This document shows, piece by piece, positions 27,210 through 34,504 of a stretch of 39,301 bases of DNA. Origin of the DNA: Candidatus Cloacimonadota bacterium (GTDB lineage: Bacteria > Cloacimonadota > Cloacimonadia > Cloacimonadales > TCS61); assembly GCA_021735645.1 (NCBI GenBank), contig JAIPGP010000028.1, forward strand, positions 1-39,301. Reading direction: 5' to 3'. The notes under the pieces are model-generated. The model had not been told where the DNA came from, searched no databases, and saw only the letters and a list, made by a program, of their open reading frames with translations. Position 1 is the stretch's first letter. Each line of letters starts with the position of its first letter. A program made the translations under genes and the position numbers.

Positions 27210-27619
27210 TATTGTTGTTCCAGATAATTCCGCAGTATAAGCGCTGCTGCTACTTTATCTATCACTTTCCGGCTTTCGCGAACATTATAACCCATACTCT
27301 TTAACGCTGCATTTGCATCTACAGAAGTAAAACTCTCATCCGCAAAATCCCAGGGGATGCTGATATGCTGCCTAAGCTCTTCACCAAATCTGCGAACTTC
27401 AGCCGTCTTTAAAGTGTCCTCGCCTTCAAAATTCAAAGGTAAGCCTAAAACCACTTTGCCTACCCGCTCAGATTCTATGATCTTTGATAGCTCTGACCAG
27501 AAACCCTCGGTGTTCGCAACTACCCGGTAAGGACGACCTATTGTACGCAACGGATCACTGAGCGCTAACCCGATTCGCTTCTCGCCATAATCTATCGCTA
27601 ATATCCTGTATATCTCCAT
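27209..27619 (-). CDS. ruvX: RuvX/YqgF RNase H-like protein
   Basis: Protein of 136 residues, the normal length. It begins MEIYRILAIDYGEKRIGLA, with the first catalytic Asp, followed by VVLGLPLNFEG and a C-terminal SRKVIDKVAAALILRNYL. It is involved in 16S rRNA 5' end processing or Holliday junction metabolism. I chose the ATG at 27619, which has AGGT 6-9 bases upstream. The ATG at 27625 adds two residues, and the TTG at 27655 adds 12 unconserved ones. It starts the operon that runs to the methyltransferase. Confidence 0.93.
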   Translation of the reverse strand: MEIYRILAIDYGEKRIGLALSDPLRTIGRPYRVVANTEGFWSELSKIIESERVGKVVLGLPLNFEGEDTLKTAEVRRFGEELRQHISIPWDFADESFTSVDANAALKSMGYNVRESRKVIDKVAAALILRNYLEQQ

Positions 27620-27692
27620 TTTCATACCTGCGGAAATATTTAATCTCTCCCTCAATATGTCAATTCATTTCAATTAAGGAAACCCTGAACCA

Positions 27693-27744
27693 GAACAACA
27701 AAGCACAATCTAACATTTTTTTGTGAGATTGTGCTTTGTTGTTC
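27693..27744. repeat. Perfect 19-bp palindromic element, copy 2 of 2
   Basis: The arms 27693-27711 and 27726-27744 are exact reverse complements and contain the 16-base core AACAACAAAGCACAAT shared with copy 1 at 5449-5500. The spacer is 14 bases and T-rich in the same orientation as in copy 1. It lies upstream of ruvX and downstream of the small four-cysteine gene. The rest of 27745-27871 shows no gene. Confidence 0.8.
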
Positions 27745-27871
27745 CAATAGATAGGCTGCTGATAGATGATGAGTGGAGTAAGATACTGCGAGACAGTGTT
27801 ATAGGTACTATATGTCCTATAGGATTTATATGTCAGCCTGATTTTCTGTAATCCAGATCAGAGAGAGCTTG

Positions 27872-28042
27872 TTATTCATACTCTTCACAGTACCAGACAC
27901 CGGATTCGGGGCGGGGTAGGGTGCAGGTGAATCTATGATCGCAATTTAGACATAGCCCTTTGAAGGTGCGAGTGGGCGGAGGAGTGGAAGATTTATCATC
28001 TTTATCCTTATCTTTTTCTTCTTTATTGGGGAGATTCTTCAT
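27872..28042 (-). CDS. 56-residue four-cysteine protein, probable zinc-binding
   Basis: This small gene overlaps the end of the large PPDK_N-like gene by 20 bases in another frame. The N-terminal 28 residues are charged and disordered-looking (Lys/Asp/Glu, then Pro-rich). The C-terminal half is compact: FKGLCLNCDHRFTC, then a PESGVWYCEEYE tail. Cysteines at 31, 34, 40 and 52 make a plausible zinc or metal site. The C-terminal pattern (C-x-N-C, TCTLP, GVW-x-C-EEYE) is one I associate with uncharacterised small conserved proteins. Its function is unknown. The overlap suggests translational coupling with the ATP-grasp genes. Confidence 0.7.
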   Translation of the reverse strand: MKNLPNKEEKDKDKDDKSSTPPPTRTFKGLCLNCDHRFTCTLPRPESGVWYCEEYE

Positions 28043-31000
28043 GATTCCCCATTTTCAGAGGTTTGGCAGCGTCAGTGATGGCATCTATTTTAGCAGCAAA
28101 ACTTGAGTTTCGGGCAATATCATCATCTGTGATCAGATGAATATCCAGTAGTCCTTCGGTTTGATAACCAGTGCGAAGATAGTTCAATTCCGAAAGGCAT
28201 AAGCTCCAGCCCTGCAGCCAGTTGAGCAGTTCTTTGCGTTGCTGGTCATTACCTGTGAAATGCAGCAGCAGGTCAATATCACTGGCGGGACCTGCATTGG
28301 CATTTTTCACGGAGCCAAAGATATACATAGCCTGTACAGCGAAGAGATCAGCTTTGATGAGGCTGGCAATTTTTTCAGCCATACGGAGCCGCCAGAGCCA
28401 GTGATTTTCCATAACCGGTTCTACCGGTATGATCACGTTTGAGGCAGCAGAGCTTTTATCGTCACGGCTGGCAAAATGAGCTAAGGCTTCATCCAGATCA
28501 GCATTCATGAGAATTCTCAGGACTTGATTTCTGCGAGCAGCGGGGATATCTATCACGCGGACGGTATCTGCCAGATGAGCAAATTCAGGAGCGATCTGGG
28601 GCAGGATATTTTCTGCTGAAAGGAGGAATTTTTCATTAAAGATAATGTTTTCTTCATCCGGGTAGAGTGGCAAATAGAGAATATTAGATTCCACCAGGTC
28701 TTGAAAGAAGTGAGTACCAAAGGAGAGATCGGAAGTGAAATGACCCTTTTTCCGGGCAATCTCAATTAATACTGCTGTGTTATTAATATCAGAATAAGTG
28801 ACGCTTACACCCAGCTTGATATCACCGCGACTGCCCCAGCGTCCGGGACCCATCAGAATGAATTTTCGTTTGGGCAGCAGTTTATTGATTTTTGCTACAG
28901 CCCGAGCCACGTTCTTCATTTCGTCCAGAGTCGCGAGGCTGCTGTAGCCTTCAGGAGTGACGTACACAATGTGTGTAATTTCGGGAAGATAGCCATTTGC
29001 GATGAAGCGATTTGCATTAAAAAGGATATCACTGCGAGGAATATCTTTGGGGATTACAGCGACCTGTTCAGAGACTTTGGAGCTTTGAGCGCGGCATTGC
29101 AGGAGATAGAAATCATCACCGTCGCAGGCAAACTCAATGTCCACAGGAGCATCAATTTTGCGTTTCAGCAGGGTAAGAATATCCCCGATCAGGCTCACAT
29201 AGTTTTTGGAAGTATGATTCAGACCATGAAAAGTGACAATCGGGTCAGCGTTTTTAAAGTCCATCTGGAATTTATTCAGGATACGGATATCACCGTTCTG
29301 GTAGAACGAGAGGATACGATCAGCCATGGGGTATTCATCACCGTGTTCTTTAAGCAGTTCACTGATCTCAATTGTCTCGAAAGTATTCTTTTTGAGGTTG
29401 ATAACATCAATTTTATGGGGTGAATAGCGGCATATTTCATCAGGAGTGACATTTACGCGCAGATCAGGCTGTCCGGGAGCGATGAGGATGGGATAATCGT
29501 CACTGAGCCGGTCAACGGCGCGGGTTCCTAAACCGGGAACTATGCGGATAAGCCCGTCATCCTGCTTGATGCGAGGTGACCAGCGGAATTCATTGTGACT
29601 GAAAGCCACTCCGGCAAAGGCAGGCAGGAAATAATCACCAACTTTTTTACCTACCACCTGCTGGATGATAATAGCCATTTCTTCGTGGAAATCCAGTAAC
29701 CCGCGTTCACGGCGGTATTCGATGGGATCAGGGGAGAATACTGAAGCATAAACTTCTGCTACAGCGTCTGCCAGGGCATTGATCTTTTCTAAGCGGGAGC
29801 CCTGGTTAGCGAGGAAGAGGCTTTTATATTTGCCGGAAAAAACAGCACCTACACGGTCTTCCAGCAGGCTTGAAGAGCGTACAATAATGGGATTATCGCC
29901 AAAATCTTCGATTGCCCGGTTAAATTCTTTGATAATTTCCGGTGGGAAATGAGAATTTTTAAAAAGCTGAATAATATTGGCATATTCGGAGCGAATCTGC
30001 TCAATGTCTTTATATTTCTGCTCGATGATCTCTTCCAGATTATTGTAATACAGGAAGCGGTGCATAGTATCAGAAGTAATGCACCATGTATTGGGGTAGC
30101 AGATATTGATGCCATGCAGTTTATTACCAAATAGAGAAGAAGTGATGCTCTTTGCCAGAAAGATACCGGCACTTTTGCCGCCCAGTTTACCATGGCTGTT
30201 TGCGGGGAAGATCATGCGTCTGGTGAGGTCACGGAAATAATTAATGTCCACAAAATGCTTGGCAATATTGATAAATTCCAGCTGGTCAGTAAAGAATCGG
30301 AGGATAAGTGAAACGCTAAGGTTCTTTTTCGTATAATTAGAAAGCTCAATTCTATCGAGATTGAGGTAGAAGAATCTTTCCAAAGCGTTCTGGATGTCAC
30401 TAAGCGAGGTAGCCATATCTTCTAGTGTTAGTGTAAGAAAGCTCAGTCTGTCTTCCTGCATCCATTTCTGGATATTCAAGAGTATTTCTTCGTCATCAAG
30501 ATTATTCTCAGCGAGTTGAAATATGTGCCTGCTCTGCTGAATAAGCGTTTCTTTATCCTGACGGTCGATAGGTTTATTTGTAAAAAGCAGACCTTCCGGC
30601 TCGATATCCTTAGTGCTGCATTCTTCCGCATCGGCAGGACACTCGGTTTCGGTTCTGCCAATCCAGAACAAATAGTTCATAAGTTTGCGGGCAATACGGA
30701 GATAATTATCAGAATCAGTCTGGCGTAATAATTCAATTATGGTTTTCCATTCGGGTTTTTGTTTTTGAGATATGGAAGCCTGTTCGAGTTCAGCCAGTAC
30801 TTTTTTCAGTTGTTTACGGTGCAGGAAGATAGAGATTTTTTCGGCGATAGTGTACAGGAGTCTCTGTTCTTCCTCCAGAAATTCGAGTTGATCATCATCA
30901 TAGAAAATTTTAACATTTCCGACAATTTTATCGTCAATGATCAGAGGGCTTTCCTGATAGTGATCATTTTTTTTGAGTTGAGGACTTTGGAAGATGATAT

Positions 31001-31199
31001 CTTCATAAATTACCTGAACGGAGCAGTTATCACTGAATTGCCAGCCATAGGGCATCAAAGAGATCACTTTTTTCAGCACGCTTTCCAGCGATTGATCTGC
31101 TTTATTCAGAGTTTCGCTGATCTGATAGATACAGTTCAGCTCTTTTTTACGTTCATTCAGGTTATTCAGGATGTTTTTAATATGCAGTTCATCAGTCAT
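28023..31199 (-). CDS. PPDK_N-type ATP-grasp protein with N-terminal GAF and C-terminal nucleotidyltransferase domains
   Basis: Protein of 1,058 residues. Residues about 15-140 are a GAF domain (ELNCIYQISETLN to EFLEEEQRLLYTIAEKI). A helical stretch follows. Residues about 335-735 are the pyruvate-phosphate-dikinase-type ATP-binding domain: KLGGKSAGIFLAK, IIVRSSSLLEDRVGAVFSGK, MAIIIQQVVG, GLGTRAVDR and VDIEFACDGDDFYLLQCRAQ. A block shared with the next protein follows (MGPGRWGSRGDIKLGVSVTY, SFGTHFFQDL). A MNT/Pol-beta-type domain ends the protein, with GS at 962-963, Asp974, Asp976 and probably Asp1019. The swivelling phosphohistidine domain (TSHAAI-like motif) and the PEP barrel of PEP synthase are missing. 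The chemistry is unknown. Its ATG overlaps the preceding stop (ATGA). Confidence 0.85.
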   Translation of the reverse strand: MTDELHIKNILNNLNERKKELNCIYQISETLNKADQSLESVLKKVISLMPYGWQFSDNCSVQVIYEDIIFQSPQLKKNDHYQESPLIIDDKIVGNVKIFYDDDQLEFLEEEQRLLYTIAEKISIFLHRKQLKKVLAELEQASISQKQKPEWKTIIELLRQTDSDNYLRIARKLMNYLFWIGRTETECPADAEECSTKDIEPEGLLFTNKPIDRQDKETLIQQSRHIFQLAENNLDDEEILLNIQKWMQEDRLSFLTLTLEDMATSLSDIQNALERFFYLNLDRIELSNYTKKNLSVSLILRFFTDQLEFINIAKHFVDINYFRDLTRRMIFPANSHGKLGGKSAGIFLAKSITSSLFGNKLHGINICYPNTWCITSDTMHRFLYYNNLEEIIEQKYKDIEQIRSEYANIIQLFKNSHFPPEIIKEFNRAIEDFGDNPIIVRSSSLLEDRVGAVFSGKYKSLFLANQGSRLEKINALADAVAEVYASVFSPDPIEYRRERGLLDFHEEMAIIIQQVVGKKVGDYFLPAFAGVAFSHNEFRWSPRIKQDDGLIRIVPGLGTRAVDRLSDDYPILIAPGQPDLRVNVTPDEICRYSPHKIDVINLKKNTFETIEISELLKEHGDEYPMADRILSFYQNGDIRILNKFQMDFKNADPIVTFHGLNHTSKNYVSLIGDILTLLKRKIDAPVDIEFACDGDDFYLLQCRAQSSKVSEQVAVIPKDIPRSDILFNANRFIANGYLPEITHIVYVTPEGYSSLATLDEMKNVARAVAKINKLLPKRKFILMGPGRWGSRGDIKLGVSVTYSDINNTAVLIEIARKKGHFTSDLSFGTHFFQDLVESNILYLPLYPDEENIIFNEKFLLSAENILPQIAPEFAHLADTVRVIDIPAARRNQVLRILMNADLDEALAHFASRDDKSSAASNVIIPVEPVMENHWLWRLRMAEKIASLIKADLFAVQAMYIFGSVKNANAGPASDIDLLLHFTGNDQQRKELLNWLQGWSLCLSELNYLRTGYQTEGLLDIHLITDDDIARNSSFAAKIDAITDAAKPLKMGNHEESPQ

Positions 31200-32935
31200 T
31201 TTACAATAACTCCTCTATTTGCCACGCAATCTACTATCACTTCCATATTTCGGGAGCAGCGTACCAGGCAGACATGGTCTGTTTCCCTGATAATTTTCTG
31301 TTCATTAAGCCAGTTCCAGTCAATAGTTTTCTTTTTATCTTCCTGGATAGAGAGATAAAAGATGCCAAAAGCGATCAGATTATGGAAGAAATGGGAGCCC
31401 TGGCTCAGGTCAGGTTTCATTTGGGGGAGCGTAGCTTCGATAATAGCTTTCGCACCGGAAATCATACTCCAGGTAACCGGGATTCCCAGCCAGGGGTCTG
31501 ATGAGCCCCACCTGCCAAAGCCGATCAGCAGATACGGTCTGTGCTCAGTAGTTAATTCGCGGTTTATTTCTGCTATTTCCCGGGCGATAGTGCGGCTGTT
31601 TATAGCCGAAAATGTATCCGGTTTCACAAAGACAACGTCATAAATATCATCTCTTCTGCCATTACCTAACACGGAGCTGCTTTCTGCTAAAAGAGCGGAG
31701 GGAAGATATTCCAGTTGCGATAGATTTCCATTATCAGCCAGAGTCTGCATGGTGCGAACCTGCAAAAAACCCAGATGATAGACAGATTCTCCGCTGGTTT
31801 CAGCGGTAATTTTTTCCAGAGCAAATTCAATTTCCACATCTGCCTGATATTGTTCGCGACAGATATGCAGCAGTTTTTTTAAGATATCATTGAGGGCGAT
31901 TTTTTTATATTTTAAAATAGGTGAGAAATCTAATAATCTGGCACCTTTTTCCTGGATGCCTGATATAAAGCGGTCATTTTGATAATCATAAGTGGAGCAT
32001 AAAAGAGAAAGCACACCATCATCTTCTGCTTTTTCTATAGATTGTTTCCGCATGAACTCCATTTCAGAGATAGGATTAAATTCTTTGATAACTTCCATCT
32101 TGATAGACCAGAACTCTCTCTGGCTGTTATCAAGCATGCTTTTATTGCTGTTGCAGGGTGGAGGTGATTGAGGAGACAGGGGTGAATATATCCAGGCAGA
32201 CCCGCCATCGACAATGGTTTTACCTAAGCCTAATGCCAGATTGATGACGCCATCTTCACGTTTGGAATCCTGGACAGGGTAATAGTTATAGGTGCGTCCC
32301 ACACCGGAGATAAGGGGATAGAAGTCTTCACCATAGTGGTTTCCGACAACATCCTGGATAATAACTGCCATTTTTTCTTCTTCCACTTTTCTGCCGATGC
32401 TGCGGAAATAATCCCGGGATTCTGAAAAGAACAGTGAAGAATAGATAAATTTAATTGCTTCGGTAAGTTTATGAAAGCGGGTTTCGATGTCTGGCTGATT
32501 ATTGGGCAGCATTTTAGTGGCATATACACCGGCAAAAGGTTCCGAAGAAGAATCTTCTAAAAGGCTGGAAGAACGCACAGCCAATGGGTTTTCTGCTTTA
32601 GTAATCAAGTCACGCAGGTCACCTACAATGGCTGGTGGTAAACTTGCTTTTTGAAAAGAGTGGGCGATAAAGACATCATCAGAAGAACTAAGAGCAATAG
32701 GGTAGAGGTCATTCTGTTTCATAAACTGGTCAAAAACCTCGGTGAGAATGACAGTCATTCCGGGAATAGAAACTGTGATCTCATTAATATCTGAGTGAAG
32801 GTTCTCATTTTCCAGGATTTTTTGAATCTGCATCAGTCCGGCAGCTTTTCCCCCGAGTTCACCCTTACCCAGATAATTAAATATGGAATTTCTATGATCT
32901 CTACTGTATTTTCTTTGATTGCCTGCGTTATTCAT
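31196..32935 (-). CDS. PPDK_N-type ATP-grasp protein, shorter partner
   Basis: Protein of 579 residues. It has the same ATP-grasp core as its neighbour: GELGGKAAGLMQIQ, PLAVRSSSLLEDSSSEPFAG, KMAVIIQDVVG, LALGLGKTIVDGG and the acidic VEIEFALEK followed by FLQVRTM. The shared C-terminal block is also present (GFGRWGSSDPWLGIPVTW, QGSHFFHNLIAFGI). It has no GAF, phosphohistidine, PEP-barrel or nucleotidyltransferase domain. It is coupled by ATGA to the larger protein, so the two probably work as a pair or complex. It is often labelled PEP synthase in annotations, but the missing catalytic domains argue against that. A GGAG site precedes the ATG. Confidence 0.85.
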   Translation of the reverse strand: MNNAGNQRKYSRDHRNSIFNYLGKGELGGKAAGLMQIQKILENENLHSDINEITVSIPGMTVILTEVFDQFMKQNDLYPIALSSSDDVFIAHSFQKASLPPAIVGDLRDLITKAENPLAVRSSSLLEDSSSEPFAGVYATKMLPNNQPDIETRFHKLTEAIKFIYSSLFFSESRDYFRSIGRKVEEEKMAVIIQDVVGNHYGEDFYPLISGVGRTYNYYPVQDSKREDGVINLALGLGKTIVDGGSAWIYSPLSPQSPPPCNSNKSMLDNSQREFWSIKMEVIKEFNPISEMEFMRKQSIEKAEDDGVLSLLCSTYDYQNDRFISGIQEKGARLLDFSPILKYKKIALNDILKKLLHICREQYQADVEIEFALEKITAETSGESVYHLGFLQVRTMQTLADNGNLSQLEYLPSALLAESSSVLGNGRRDDIYDVVFVKPDTFSAINSRTIAREIAEINRELTTEHRPYLLIGFGRWGSSDPWLGIPVTWSMISGAKAIIEATLPQMKPDLSQGSHFFHNLIAFGIFYLSIQEDKKKTIDWNWLNEQKIIRETDHVCLVRCSRNMEVIVDCVANRGVIVK

Positions 32936-32960
32936 TTTATCGTGCTCCGTTTTTTTTTGA

Positions 32961-32988
32961 ATGGAACCGGAAAAGAGTCCGGTTCCAT
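32961..32988 (-). other. Strong 11-bp hairpin between gdhA and the ATP-grasp pair
   Basis: ATGGAACCGGA (32961-32971) and TCCGGTTCCAT (32978-32988) pair perfectly around a six-base loop, about 36 bases after the gdhA stop. In the direction of transcription it is followed by a run of A, not T, so it lacks the U tract of an intrinsic terminator. It may stabilise or process the mRNA, or partly reduce read-through into the ATP-grasp genes. Confidence 0.6.
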
Positions 32989-33024
32989 CCCGTTAATATG
33001 AAGGTTTTGTTTTTATTGGGCAGC

Positions 33025-34311
33025 CTACACCCAACCTCTATCTTTACAAGCCTGAGCAACACGATTAATAGCTATTATATAAGCTGCGTCACGCATGTAG
33101 ATGTTTTTAGTTTGAGCCAGTCTGGAAACATCCAGAAATGCAGAAGTCATTTTGATATCAAGCTTGCTGAGCACTTCATCCTTTTCCCAGTAATAGTTCA
33201 TATTACATTGTACCTGTTCAAAGTAGCTGCAGGTAACTCCGCCGGCATTTGCCAGAAAATCCGGGATCATGAAAATACCGTTTTTTTGTATTACTACATC
33301 AGCTTCGGGAGTAGTGGGTCCATTAGCGCCTTCTGCAATAATTTTCACTTTGGTATTAATGCTGTTAACATTATCCTTACGTATCTGGTTTTCCATAGCA
33401 GCGGGGATAAGGATGTCCACTTCCTGAGAAATCCAGGCTTCGCCATCCAGTATTTCATAACCCAATTTTTGGGCTTTTACCAGATCAATTCCGCCAAATC
33501 TATCTGTAGCACTTCTCAATTCTTCCAGGTTAACTCCGGTTTCTTTTTTAAATGAGAATGCTTTTTGCTCTTTCTGATCCCAGCAGGCTACGCAGATTAC
33601 TTTTCCACCCATCTGGGTATAAAGTTCAATAGCGTATTGGGCTACATTTCCAAAGCCCTGCACACTGGCAGTGGTTTCTGCCGGATTGATAGCCAGTTCA
33701 CGCAATGCTTCTCTAATAGTGAATACTACACCATAACCGGTAGCTTCTGTTCTGCCTAATGAGCCGCCCATTCCTACTGGTTTCCCAGTGATGAATCCAG
33801 GGAATTTCTTACCGTGAATAGTCTCATATTCGTCCAGCATCCAGAGCATGTGCTGACCATTTGTCATCACATCAGGTGCCGGAATATCTCTCAGTGGACC
33901 AATGTTATAGGCAATCTGACGAACCCAGCCACGACATATTTGTTCCTGCTCACGCAGGCTAAGGTTATGAGGATCACAGATCACTCCGCCTTTACTTCCG
34001 CCCAGAGGGATATCTACAACGCTGCATTTCCAGGTCATCCAGGTTGACAAAGCTTTTACTGTGTCTATTGTTTCATGAGGATGAAACCTGATTCCGCCTT
34101 TGGCTGGTCCGCGAGCATCATTATGCTGAACGCGAAAACCTTTAAATACCTTAGTTGTGCCGTCATCCATGCGAACCGGAATACTAAAATGATACTCACG
34201 CATCGGGTTGCGAAGCAATTCGCGAGTTCCCTGATCAAGGTTCAGTATATCTGCAACCTTATCAAACTGTTCCTGTGCCATTCTAAATGGATTAAATGCT
34301 TTTGAATCCAT
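33025..34311 (-). CDS. gdhA: Glutamate dehydrogenase
   Basis: Protein of 428 residues. Glu/Leu/Phe/Val dehydrogenase motifs are complete: the substrate-binding KGGIRFHP, catalytic lysine in PLGGSKGGV, DIPAPDVMTN, and the cofactor fold GFGNVAQYAIELY. It interconverts glutamate and 2-oxoglutarate with ammonia. I set the start at 34311, where GGAGGT precedes the ATG by 5 bases. The longer frame to 34362 would run through the sigma-54 promoter described here. It is the first gene after a sigma-54 activator and lies in the same direction as the two ATP-grasp genes. Confidence 0.96.
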   Translation of the reverse strand: MDSKAFNPFRMAQEQFDKVADILNLDQGTRELLRNPMREYHFSIPVRMDDGTTKVFKGFRVQHNDARGPAKGGIRFHPHETIDTVKALSTWMTWKCSVVDIPLGGSKGGVICDPHNLSLREQEQICRGWVRQIAYNIGPLRDIPAPDVMTNGQHMLWMLDEYETIHGKKFPGFITGKPVGMGGSLGRTEATGYGVVFTIREALRELAINPAETTASVQGFGNVAQYAIELYTQMGGKVICVACWDQKEQKAFSFKKETGVNLEELRSATDRFGGIDLVKAQKLGYEILDGEAWISQEVDILIPAAMENQIRKDNVNSINTKVKIIAEGANGPTTPEADVVIQKNGIFMIPDFLANAGGVTCSYFEQVQCNMNYYWEKDEVLSKLDIKMTSAFLDVSRLAQTKNIYMRDAAYIIAINRVAQACKDRGWV

Positions 34312-34352
34312 CAATACCTCCAGTACTTTATTTTTCTGTTGACTAAACGGTA

Positions 34353-34368
34353 TGCACGTCATGTGCCA
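34353..34368 (-). promoter_or_regulatory. Sigma-54 (-24/-12) promoter of gdhA
   Basis: On the minus strand the sequence is TGGCACATGACGTGCA. TGGCAC is perfect, the -12 box is GTGCA against TTGCA, and GG and GC are separated by exactly 10 bases as sigma-54 requires. Transcription would start near 34342, about 30 bases before the gdhA ATG. The gene directly upstream encodes a sigma-54 activator. Confidence 0.72.
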
Positions 34369-34412
34369 ATTGAACTTAAATTTGTATCGGAAGTTGTAAT
34401 AATATATAATGC

Positions 34413-34424
34413 AGCTATATAGCT
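34413..34424. promoter_or_regulatory. 12-bp perfect palindrome upstream of the sigma-54 promoter
   Basis: AGCTATATAGCT is a perfect palindrome centred about 76 bases upstream of the predicted gdhA start, in an AT-rich, probably bendable stretch. It could be an activator or bending-protein site between the enhancer-like motif and the promoter. Confidence 0.35.
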
Positions 34425-34466
34425 AATCATATAATGACAGATGTAATACAGTGGTAGATGGGGGAA

Positions 34467-34487
34467 AGTGGGTAAATATTCCCCACT
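34467..34487 (-). promoter_or_regulatory. Candidate activator site (enhancer) upstream of gdhA, copy 1
   Basis: On the minus strand this reads AGTGGGGAATATTTACCCACT-like, with dyad arms AGTGGG (34467-34472) and CCCACT (34482-34487). Its centre is about 136 bases upstream of the predicted gdhA start, the usual range for sigma-54 enhancers. Eighteen of its bases recur with two changes at 37542-37559, upstream of the kinase gene. Confidence 0.5.
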
Positions 34488-34504
34488 GGTGATTTATGAA
34501 CCGG

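Noticed and set aside
30759-31358. 199-codon plus-strand frame across the junction of the two ATP-grasp genes
   Set aside because: Phe/Ile-rich antisense translation of conserved minus-strand genes.
28023-32935. Annotation of the pair as PEP synthase
   Set aside because: Only the ATP-binding half matches; the phosphohistidine and PEP-binding parts are not present in either protein.
32951-32988. T run plus hairpin as an intrinsic terminator of gdhA
   Set aside because: The T run is on the plus strand before the stem. In the gdhA transcript it reads as A residues after the stem, so it is the wrong way round.
34312-34362. Upstream extension of gdhA to 34362
   Set aside because: It would place the start inside the -24/-12 element, and it adds 17 residues without a ribosome site. 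The GGAGGT-preceded ATG at 34311 is better.
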